DNA from: Deferribacteres bacterium
GTDB taxonomy: Bacteria; Chrysiogenota; Deferribacteres; Deferribacterales; Geovibrionaceae
Length of the DNA: 64,000 nucleotides
Reading direction: 5' to 3'
Assembly: GCA_023395255.1 (NCBI GenBank)
Contig: JAEWZN010000002.1
Span: 21,255-85,254 of the forward strand
Translations under genes and position numbers: made by a program
The notes under the pieces: generated by a model
The model's input: the letters and a program-made list of their open reading frames with translations, nothing else
The model's database searches: none
What the model was told of the DNA's origin: nothing
In this document: positions 56,871-64,000 of the stretch, one piece after another
How the letters are laid out: each line of letters begins with the position of its first letter
Numbering within the stretch: position 1 is the stretch's first letter

Positions 56871-57604
56871 TTGCCCTCCGGGAGTATAAATGATGAGATG
56901 CCGAGTCGTTTCATCGTTTCTTTCATTTCAGTATGCCGATGCATGGATGTGAGCATACTTCTGAAATATTCGGCAGTTTCATCTGACACACGCGCAGAAA
57001 CACCTACCACATATGAATCGTAATCCTCTGTCACAAATACTGTTTTAAGATTTTCACTTTTTTCGTAAAATCCGCCGAGAACCGAACCGGCCGGATAAAG
57101 CTGTTTTTCTGTCCCTATCACCACAGAGGTTATGGAATTAAGGTAAACGGGTTTGAAGCTGATGTCATGATCGCTGAGTATTCTCTGCATTTCGTAAGAT
57201 GAAACATGTTCATGAGGAGAGGCAAAGGCTATATGTTTGTTGTTAAGATCCTTGAGTGAACTGATTCCGCTGGCTTTGTGGGTGATTATGGCTCCGCGGA
57301 GCTCTTTTTCATATGGCACTGCTATTGCCTTGTAGCGGTTTTTGGCTGTTTTATACTGTGAGGCTGTCATGAATGCTATGTCATATTTCCCTGCGAGCAG
57401 CCCTGACTGAAAGTCAAGTTCCGAACGCTCGGTTCTTATGATAACTTTTATTTCTTCATTTTCGGCCTTAACAGCAAAAGGTCCCCATATTTCCAGAGTT
57501 TCCGATGCGGAATAAAGAGGAACTATACCAAAAACAATACTTGTTTTATCTGCAAATGCTGTGCTAAAAAATAAGAAGAACAGTGTAATTATTAAATATT
57601 TCAT
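56867..57604 (-). CDS. PhnD-like periplasmic binding protein (sensor partner)
   Basis: A 245-aa protein with a signal peptide (MKYLIITLFFLFFSTAFA). It has the fold pattern of phosphate/phosphonate-binding proteins (PhnD type): VFGIVPLYSASETLEIWGPFA, LLAGKYDIAFMTASQY and ISSLKDLNNKHIAFASPHEHVSSYEMQRIL. No ABC transporter genes are adjacent. It is coupled to a hybrid histidine kinase by a four-base overlap, so it more likely serves as a ligand-presenting co-sensor than as a transport protein. The ligand (phosphonate, phosphate or another anion) is unknown. Confidence 0.85.
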   Translation of the reverse strand: MKYLIITLFFLFFSTAFADKTSIVFGIVPLYSASETLEIWGPFAVKAENEEIKVIIRTERSELDFQSGLLAGKYDIAFMTASQYKTAKNRYKAIAVPYEKELRGAIITHKASGISSLKDLNNKHIAFASPHEHVSSYEMQRILSDHDISFKPVYLNSITSVVIGTEKQLYPAGSVLGGFYEKSENLKTVFVTEDYDSYVVGVSARVSDETAEYFRSMLTSMHRHTEMKETMKRLGISSFILPEGK

Positions 57605-57695
57605 AGACTGCCTGAAAATATACTTTCTGCCGTATTATACATTGTGAACTGATTTGTTGTAAACGCGGCGTACCCTTTTTTATTCGCAGGTTTAG

Positions 57696-59675
57696 ATGGA
57701 GATGCAGATGGGAATACCGTTATTGTCTGATATTACTATTATATTTCTTTTTGCTGCGCTTGCTTTGTTTGTGGCGGGTAAGCTGAAAATTCATGAAATA
57801 ATGGGATATTTGATCACCGGCGTTCTTGTGGGGCCCAACGGCTTCGGGCTTATTCACGCTGTGGAGCAGGTGGACATGATGGCGCAGATAGGCATTGTTC
57901 TGCTTCTCTTCACCATCGGAATCGAATTTTCCCTCGCTACACTGATTTCTCTTAAACGGCCTGCAATTTTCGGCGGCAGTTTACAGGTTACCGGTACTAT
58001 AATCGTTTTTGCGGTTATAGCCTATTTAGGCGGTTACAATATAAACAGTGCTGTCTTCGTGGGCATGATGGCTGCCGTTTCCGGTACTGCAATTATGCTT
58101 AAGGTATTTGCTGCGCGGGGCGAAGTGGACTCGCTCTACGGCAGGATAGCCTTGGCGGTTTCCATATTTCAGGACATAGCGGTAATTCCCATGATGTTCA
58201 TGGTTCCTGTTCTGGCCGGACAGGAGGGCGGAATAGGCGGTGTTGCCATTCTTCTCGGCAAGGCTGTCCTGATTGTTGTGCTGGTTTTCTTCGGAGCCAG
58301 AACAATTGTTCCCAAGATCCTTTACCATGTGGCATCCACCAGAAACAGGGAACTGTTCATGATCACAATAGTTCTCCTCTGCCTCGGTGTTGCGTGGTTT
58401 ACATCCATGGCGGGTCTTTCCCTTGCTCTCGGCGCATTCCTCGCCGGAATAGTGGTGAGCGAATCCGGTTACGGCCAGCAGGCGCTGGGGGATGTTATCC
58501 CTTTTAAGGATGTTTTCACAGGCTTCTTCTTCGTTTCTATAGGTATGCTGCTTAACCCTGCCGTGGTTATGGCTAATCCGGTGGGAATAGGGGTGAGCCT
58601 TCTTATTCTGATTGTTTTCAAGTTCCTTGTTACAGGATTTACAGTCAACATACTCGGTTACCCGATGAGGGTTGCCGTTCTTTCAGGTCTTTCCCTTGCT
58701 CAGGTGAGCGAGTTTTCATTCATTCTCGGTGCTGCCGGTGCTGCGGCGGGGCTTATAGACGCAGATACATACTCATTTCTCATAGCTGTCACTGTTATAT
58801 CAATGGCCACCACGCCGTTTCTGATAGTTGCCGCTCCGAAGCTTGCGGATATTCTCTCTGTGGTTCCGTTGCCTTCTAAGCTTCGCTACGGCTATCTCCA
58901 TGAGAAAAAAGAGGAAGAGAGCAGGGAACTGATAGATCATATAATAATTGCCGGATTCGGACTTAACGGAAGAAACACCGCCAGAGCTGCGAAAGAGACG
59001 GGTATAGACTTCGTTGTCATAGAGATGAACCCTGAAACAGTCAAAAAAGAGAAGGAGCTGGGAACACCCATCTTCTATGGAGATGCAGCCCAGCCTGCGG
59101 TTTTGGAACACGGCAGCCTGCACAGCGCAAGGATTGTGGTTGTCACCCTGCCTGACCCTGTTGCTGTGAGGCAGGTTGTGGAAACAGCCAGACGTGAAAA
59201 CCCCACGGTTTATATCCTTGCCAGAACAAGATATATAACAGAGATTAAGCCTCTCAAGGAACTCGGCGCTGATGAGATAATTGTTGAGGAATACGAAACA
59301 GCGATAGAAACCTTCTCCCGCGTACTGAGGAAATATCAGATCTCAGCGGAGGAGATAGAAAAAATAGCCTCAAGCATACGCTATGAAGTTCACGGCGGAG
59401 CAAGCGGTTCTGAATCCAGAGTTGCTTATAACGAAGGTGTATGCCTCACGGGGATGAACATAAAAAACGTTACCGTACCTGTGGGTTCGCCTGTTTCGGG
59501 GAAAACTCTCCGTGAGCTTGATCTCAGGTTCCGTTACAATGTTTCACTCCTTGCCGTGCGCAGAGGGCAGCAGGTTATGTCAAACCCCGGCAGCGGCTTT
59601 ATTCTCAATGAAAGGGACGAGCTTATCCTTATGGGGGATGATGAGGCGGTGCAGAATTTTATGAAGAGCCTCTGA
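57696..59675 (+). CDS. KefB-type monovalent cation:proton antiporter (CPA2)
   Basis: A 659-aa protein with about 12 transmembrane helices (residues 1-390), then a TrkA-N NAD-binding domain (about 415-540; IIIAGFGLNGRNTARAAKETGIDFVVIEMN with the GxGxxG loop) and a C-terminal TrkA-C domain (about 565-659). Helix motifs LITGVLVGPNGFGLI and LALAVSIFQDIAVIPMMF (here IALAVSIFQDIAVIPMMF) mark the CPA2 family of K+ efflux and Na+/H+ exchange. It should control ion and pH balance. Three in-frame ATGs open the gene (57696, 57702, 57708); the true start is not settled. It overlaps the next small gene by TGATG. Confidence 0.9.
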   Translation: MEMQMGIPLLSDITIIFLFAALALFVAGKLKIHEIMGYLITGVLVGPNGFGLIHAVEQVDMMAQIGIVLLLFTIGIEFSLATLISLKRPAIFGGSLQVTGTIIVFAVIAYLGGYNINSAVFVGMMAAVSGTAIMLKVFAARGEVDSLYGRIALAVSIFQDIAVIPMMFMVPVLAGQEGGIGGVAILLGKAVLIVVLVFFGARTIVPKILYHVASTRNRELFMITIVLLCLGVAWFTSMAGLSLALGAFLAGIVVSESGYGQQALGDVIPFKDVFTGFFFVSIGMLLNPAVVMANPVGIGVSLLILIVFKFLVTGFTVNILGYPMRVAVLSGLSLAQVSEFSFILGAAGAAAGLIDADTYSFLIAVTVISMATTPFLIVAAPKLADILSVVPLPSKLRYGYLHEKKEEESRELIDHIIIAGFGLNGRNTARAAKETGIDFVVIEMNPETVKKEKELGTPIFYGDAAQPAVLEHGSLHSARIVVVTLPDPVAVRQVVETARRENPTVYILARTRYITEIKPLKELGADEIIVEEYETAIETFSRVLRKYQISAEEIEKIASSIRYEVHGGASGSESRVAYNEGVCLTGMNIKNVTVPVGSPVSGKTLRELDLRFRYNVSLLAVRRGQQVMSNPGSGFILNERDELILMGDDEAVQNFMKSL

Positions 59676-59941
59676 TGAATGTTGATAACATACTGATTTT
59701 CCTCAGCGGCTTCATGATAGGCGGTTTTCTGTGCACACGAGTGGAGGCGTTTCTGGTTGAAAAACGCTTCCCGGAGGACAGAAAACCGGAGGAAGTCATG
59801 CCTTATATTAAGAAACTGGGTTTCGGCGGTGTGTTTTTTTCTGTACTTATCGGTGTTGTTGCGTTCAGCCTTTTTCCTCATCCTTTCATATACGGCCTTT
59901 GCGGCGGTTACGCTCTTTTTGCCGCAAAGATCGGTCTGTGA
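59675..59941 (+). CDS. Small membrane protein coupled to KefB-type antiporter
   Basis: An 88-aa protein with a helix at the N-terminus (ILIFLSGFMIGGFLCTRVEAFL), a charged loop (EKRFPEDRKPEEVMPYIKK) and one or two further helices (GGVFFSVLIGVVAFSLF, IYGLCGGYALFAAKIGL). It starts inside the antiporter stop codon (TGATG), so it is translationally coupled. No family is recognised. It may be an accessory subunit of the antiporter. Confidence 0.65.
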   Translation: MNVDNILIFLSGFMIGGFLCTRVEAFLVEKRFPEDRKPEEVMPYIKKLGFGGVFFSVLIGVVAFSLFPHPFIYGLCGGYALFAAKIGL

Positions 59942-60067
59942 CAATTATCCTTAGATTTTTGTCTGATTTTTGAATTTTATTCTTATTCGCGTCATTTATC
60001 TGTTAATATAAATTACGGATTTGTCGTAGTCTTGCGTCCGTTTTCAGAACACTTTCGGGAGAAAATC

Positions 60068-63000
60068 ATGAAGAGTGCGTTTAAATCATATTTTTATATT
60101 ATCTTTCTGTCCGCATTTATTGTTTTTGCGGCTGTTTCCTGCGGGGACAATGTCTCAGACGGCGGAGGCGATGAGAAAGTAAGTGTGCGTCTTAAGATGG
60201 ACGGACTGTTTGAGGATGAGGCAAGAAGCAAAAGAACCTCAATCGGCGGACACCCTGTAACCAGCCTTTTTCTGGATGTGTCGGCTGCCGGATGGTCGGG
60301 GCTGAGGCTTAACCTCACTGACATGCTCAACAGAAACGAGAACGAGATTGATGTGGAGATCACAGCCGGAAAGATATACACCTTCGCGGTGAGCGCGTAT
60401 ACTTCGGGCAATGTTCTTCTTTGCAGCGGTTCGGAAAGCGCCATGATCCGCGCTAATTCAGAGGTTGGCATAAATCTGGTCTGCGCTCTGCAGATAAGTG
60501 TTGACCTTTCCGCCGCTAAGATGGAGGGAGTGATGAACTTCCTCGACTATCAGAGCAACCCTCTTGTTCAGCATGTTATGCAGGATCTCATATCCGCCGT
60601 TGATGACGGTGTTAATCTTGGTGAGGTGCAGGACGCGGTTGAGGATGCGGAACTCGCCGCAGGCTCATCAGTCAGGAGTAAAAACTCGCAGAGCTACAAA
60701 AAGCTGGTCGCCAGCCTCAGAGCGCTGAAAAATGGTTCACTAACGGCTTTTAACGCATTTAAAAGCATGGTGAACGGTCTGGGTAATACAGCAGAGCTTA
60801 AAGCGGCTGTTACGCTTATGGAAAGCGTTCTTGCGGACGGACTTAAGCCTGAAATATCACTGAGCCCGGCGAGCGGGATCAATTTCTCCGATGTCGGAGT
60901 CAACACCCTTTCGGGTGAGCAAACAGTGCTCATCACAAATTCAGGCAATTACAGGCTGAGTATAAACAGCGTAACCTCCTCCAATAATTACAGCTTTATC
61001 GTTAATACATCCGGCGGCTCATCCCCCTGCGGAACGGGAACATTCAGCCTTGTTCCGCAGGAAAGCTGCACGGTTACTGTCAAGGCGCACCCCACAGCAG
61101 CAGGAATCCTGAACGGAACTCTGGATGTGACATCTGACAGCGTTTCCGTCGATCCAGCCTCTATAGCTCTCACGGTAAACGGAATTGTTTCCGGTTCCGC
61201 CGTGCTCACTGCCGATAAATCTCTTCTTGAGTTTGATGCTGTGGCTGTCGGGGTCTATGCGGAGCAGTCGATAGTTTTCACAAACTCCGGTGCAGCCGCA
61301 GCAACGGGCATCAGTACTGCGTTCTCAGGCTCAGGGGCGGCTGTTTACACTGCAACAAACAACTGCACAACTGTTCCCGCGGGACAAAGCTGCACTGTAA
61401 CAGTGAGGTTTACTTCCGCTTCCCCGGCAGGGATGAAGGATGCTGTTCTCACCGTGAGTTCAAACGCCGCGGATGTGTCCGTTCAGCTTCGTGCATACTC
61501 TGTTTCAGGCGGAATGACATCTGAAATTCTGTTTAAAGACACAAGCATCACCTCTCTTTCCGAAAGAAATCTGGCTATGTGCAATGACGGCAAGGCTCAC
61601 GCAGTTCTGACTTCCAGAGATAAGATAACCTACGGGTTCTTTGACGGAGACGAGTGGTATCTGAGCGATGTAGGCGTGACGGTAAACGAGTTTGACATAG
61701 CGGCTATAACGGCGGACAGCGAATGTATGCCCCATATAGCTTATACTAAAACGGAAAATTCAGACTCCAAGCTTTATTATGCACATAGCAGAAACGGTTT
61801 CTGGCAGTCATACGACGTGGACAGCGAGCCTGTGTCAGCAATGAATCAGGCTGTTTCCATCGTGTCTGACGGCACGGACATATATATATCAAGCATAGTT
61901 GAAAACGGGTACAAGGTTGTTGTGGATAAAACAACAAACTTCGGGGCGGCTTTTACCAGAACAGAGATTGGTTCAGCTCTCCCCGGACCTGAAAGCACTC
62001 TGCTGAAAAAAGATTCATCCGGCGTAATCCATATGGTTTTCAGAGATTCCGATGGAATACACTACGCCAACAGCCAGAACGACCCATGGACAGTGGATGA
62101 GGAGATAGCATACGGCTTTATGCCCTCCATCGCTTTCGACGGCTCAACAGTGCATGTGATTTATCATGACGGCGGACTTTATGAAACCTTGAACAGCGGC
62201 TCCGGCTGGTCTTCTGTTCCGGTCAGTATAGATACTCAGTTTGTAGGAGCTCCTGTAGCCTTAACAGTTCCCGGCGGCATTGATGTTTATTACAAATACG
62301 ACGATGCATCAGAAGTTATGAAAAGAACTTACAGCAGCGGCACATGGTCTTCTCCTGTTGTTATTTACAATAACCACATTGATATGTTTTACAACAGCAT
62401 GAAGCTTGCCGGAACCAATGCTCCAAACGGCAATTCGATGGTTCTTTATGACGCAAATTCGACTCTCACCTCAGATAGCCATGTCGGCGGAGTGTGGGGA
62501 AATCCCGTTGCGCTGTGGCTTACAATAGGAATCAATCCGGAGTTGGTATTTGATATGGAATTTGATCCTCAAGGTGTTGAGCTTTACGGAGTACTTGGCG
62601 ACCTTATTGATGAAAGAAGCGGAGGGCTCTACAGATTCACTCTGGAAGACGGCGGAATCGGTCTTGCGATGCTTGATACTCCTGAGAAATACACAGTTTC
62701 CGGCGTTGATATGGTGAAAACAGCATCAGGTGAGCATATATGCTACATCTATTCCTTAGAAGGTAACCAGAAACTCGGCTATCTGAACAATGATACTAAT
62801 TTGGCACACTCCTATCTGGCTGATGCTTCTTCATATACCTGCTCTGTGGCCGAAAACGGTTCGGGTGAGGTTTATATAGTTTACGGAAACAGTTTCAATG
62901 AAACATCTGTCTATAAAACAGGCGTTGGTGTGGCAGACAGTATGGATGCTGAATTGTCTGCAAGCTCTGTGTCAATGCAGTATATTCCATCGGCAGGAAA

Positions 63001-63841
63001 GCTTTTCTTCAGCTATTACAGTTATTCGGATGCATACGGGCTGAGCTATCTGAACAGCACCACAGACCTGAGCATTCAGGCGGCTTCCCATGACAGGGGT
63101 TTTGCAGAGCTTGCTGTTTCCGCGGCGGACACTCCTGTGGTTCTGTTCGGCGGCACTGACGGAACTGCGAATACATCTTTTGTGAAAATCTCTGAGTGCG
63201 AAACTGATCTGAGTTCATGCAACACCCAGACCATTTATACTCCTTCCGTAAACAGCTATATAGAAGGCATGTCCCTCGCTGTTGATGCCGATGATAATGT
63301 TTATGCCGGAGTGATTGATAACGGAAGGGGCATTGTGCTTCTTAAGGGTGTCCTCGGAAGCAGCTACACTGACACGGTTATAGACAGCTCTTCTGATATT
63401 TCATCTGCATCATTTGATGCGATAAAAGTTCTGCTCAACCCTGTCACAAACGATATGTCCATTTTTTACCGCAGCGGAAGCAGGCTGATCCACACAACAG
63501 AGGCGCTGATTCCTGTGCTTGGTGTTTCACATGTATATAAAAACTTCGGCAGTGTAACCATGGGTTCATCCTCCGCGGAACTGACGGTATCAGTAACAAA
63601 CAACGGAACCCAGAGAATGTTTGTGAGGGATATTAAGCTGGATCACGGAGATAATTTTGTGCTGACCACAGCTTACGGCAGCGGTTCATGCCCGTCTGAT
63701 CTGTTCTCGCTTTATCCGCAGGAGTCATGCAGCGTGAAGGTTAAGTTCCGCCCGTTTGCTTCCGGAGCAATGGCGGACAGACTTATTGTGGAAACAAACA
63801 GAAGCAGGGAAGAGATGTCTCTGTTCGGTGTAGGGCAGTAA
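60068..63841 (+). CDS. Large lipoprotein with choice-of-anchor-D (ASH) domains
   Basis: A 1257-aa predicted lipoprotein. The signal MKSAFKSYFYIIFLSAFIVF is followed by AAVSC (Cys near 26). Domain order: an N-terminal beta region (about 40-150), a helical region (about 165-270), two choice-of-anchor-D domains (about 280-480; ISLSPASGINFSDVGVNTLSGEQTVLITNSGNYRLSI) with LVPQESCTVTVKAHPTAAG, a long beta-propeller-like section (about 500-1150) with repeated short G/D-rich motifs, and a final anchor-D domain (NFGSVTMGSSSAELTVSVTNNG to PQESCSVKVKFRPF). Such domains occur in large surface or adhesion proteins. ATG 60068 is chosen because of GGGAG upstream. Function unknown. Confidence 0.82.
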   Translation: MKSAFKSYFYIIFLSAFIVFAAVSCGDNVSDGGGDEKVSVRLKMDGLFEDEARSKRTSIGGHPVTSLFLDVSAAGWSGLRLNLTDMLNRNENEIDVEITAGKIYTFAVSAYTSGNVLLCSGSESAMIRANSEVGINLVCALQISVDLSAAKMEGVMNFLDYQSNPLVQHVMQDLISAVDDGVNLGEVQDAVEDAELAAGSSVRSKNSQSYKKLVASLRALKNGSLTAFNAFKSMVNGLGNTAELKAAVTLMESVLADGLKPEISLSPASGINFSDVGVNTLSGEQTVLITNSGNYRLSINSVTSSNNYSFIVNTSGGSSPCGTGTFSLVPQESCTVTVKAHPTAAGILNGTLDVTSDSVSVDPASIALTVNGIVSGSAVLTADKSLLEFDAVAVGVYAEQSIVFTNSGAAAATGISTAFSGSGAAVYTATNNCTTVPAGQSCTVTVRFTSASPAGMKDAVLTVSSNAADVSVQLRAYSVSGGMTSEILFKDTSITSLSERNLAMCNDGKAHAVLTSRDKITYGFFDGDEWYLSDVGVTVNEFDIAAITADSECMPHIAYTKTENSDSKLYYAHSRNGFWQSYDVDSEPVSAMNQAVSIVSDGTDIYISSIVENGYKVVVDKTTNFGAAFTRTEIGSALPGPESTLLKKDSSGVIHMVFRDSDGIHYANSQNDPWTVDEEIAYGFMPSIAFDGSTVHVIYHDGGLYETLNSGSGWSSVPVSIDTQFVGAPVALTVPGGIDVYYKYDDASEVMKRTYSSGTWSSPVVIYNNHIDMFYNSMKLAGTNAPNGNSMVLYDANSTLTSDSHVGGVWGNPVALWLTIGINPELVFDMEFDPQGVELYGVLGDLIDERSGGLYRFTLEDGGIGLAMLDTPEKYTVSGVDMVKTASGEHICYIYSLEGNQKLGYLNNDTNLAHSYLADASSYTCSVAENGSGEVYIVYGNSFNETSVYKTGVGVADSMDAELSASSVSMQYIPSAGKLFFSYYSYSDAYGLSYLNSTTDLSIQAASHDRGFAELAVSAADTPVVLFGGTDGTANTSFVKISECETDLSSCNTQTIYTPSVNSYIEGMSLAVDADDNVYAGVIDNGRGIVLLKGVLGSSYTDTVIDSSSDISSASFDAIKVLLNPVTNDMSIFYRSGSRLIHTTEALIPVLGVSHVYKNFGSVTMGSSSAELTVSVTNNGTQRMFVRDIKLDHGDNFVLTTAYGSGSCPSDLFSLYPQESCSVKVKFRPFASGAMADRLIVETNRSREEMSLFGVGQ

Positions 63842-64000
63842 TTTAGAGAAATAATAAGGGCTTTCCGGAAGGGAGAGCCTGTCATATTAACTGTGTAAAG
63901 TCGTAATTCTGTCTTCATAGTTGATATACAGCTGTGAGTATATTACACCCCAATCCCTGATTGGCATAGTCCATTTCTTTTCGATACCTAAAATAGCTAA
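63842..64000. other. Right edge, no complete gene
   Basis: An imperfect hairpin, AGGGCTTTCC with GGGAGAGCC (about 63858-63881), follows the lipoprotein gene. The rest is AT-rich, with TTGATATAC and TATATTAC elements that could be a promoter for a gene beyond the window. Nothing else is supported. Confidence 0.35.

Noticed and set aside
1-64000. CRISPR array, prophage, insertion sequence or rRNA operon
   Set aside because: No regularly spaced direct repeats, transposase, integrase or phage structural genes, and no rRNA sequence was seen; the repeats found are REP-like or simple duplications.

Overview
The window is about 64 kb of ordinary bacterial chromosome of roughly balanced base composition. 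It is dense with genes on both strands and holds no rRNA, prophage, transposase or CRISPR array. The gene content suggests a Gram-negative, motile, respiring anaerobe or microaerophile: a TolQ/TolR/TonB energy-transducing unit, WaaP-like kinase, Wzx flippase and heptosyltransferase, a chemoreceptor, c-type heme sensing, a molybdate system, sigma54 promoters and an Mrp-type ion pump. Protein style, REP-like intergenic repeats and the Mrp layout fit Deferribacterota (Geovibrio/Denitrovibrio-like). That placement is an impression, not a database result.

Layout. 1-5.0 kb: a duplicated hairpin element, elbB, then a molybdate block (modE with a ModE-type operator, modC, modA, modB, modD). 5.1-12 kb: surE, a hidden 40-aa lipoprotein gene, a large TPR protein, a 210-bp tandem duplication with REP-like arms, exbB/tolQ, exbD/tolR, tonB and a MidA-type methyltransferase. 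12.2-13.8 kb: a diguanylate cyclase. 13.8-21.35 kb (minus): an eleven-gene Mrp/Mbh-like antiporter operon (mrpE-F-G, MbhD/E-like, B, C, then three antiporter-like subunits and two small membrane proteins). 21.7-24 kb: a FeoB-associated-type Cys-rich microprotein, peptide deformylase, a ParB-like-motif protein and a WaaP-like kinase.

24.1-28.6 kb: biotin synthesis as two divergent units, bioF-esterase-bioC (minus) and bioA-bioD (plus), from overlapping promoters that leave almost no leader. 29-34.4 kb: glycerophosphodiesterase, an acetate permease pair (actP/yjcH), a 627-bp AT-rich gap and a cNMP/CBS/nucleotidyltransferase regulator. 34.6-37.3 kb: surface polysaccharide genes. 37.3-39.5 kb: orphan proteins, one behind a sigma54-type promoter. 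39.6-46.3 kb (minus): a heptosyltransferase-family gene and an AddB-AddA recombination nuclease pair.

46.4-54 kb: a sigma54 promoter with an upstream array of palindromic half-sites driving a Gly/Cys-rich periplasmic protein, a YjfB-type motility protein, two lipoproteins, a chemoreceptor, a thioredoxin-like protein, a response regulator with a c-heme (CxxCH) histidine kinase, and a Cys-rich PAS protein. 54-57.6 kb: tRNA-Cys and tRNA-Gly behind a near-consensus promoter, then a PhnD-like binding protein coupled to a hybrid histidine kinase. 57.7-64 kb: a KefB-type antiporter, a small membrane protein and a 1257-aa lipoprotein with choice-of-anchor-D domains.

The observations most worth following are the sigma54/enhancer locus at 46.4 kb, the esterase inside the biotin operon, the compact Mrp variant with a third antiporter subunit lacking a core lysine, the mutually exclusive hairpins before modC, the recurring leaderless-type promoters, and the 210-bp duplication before tolQ.
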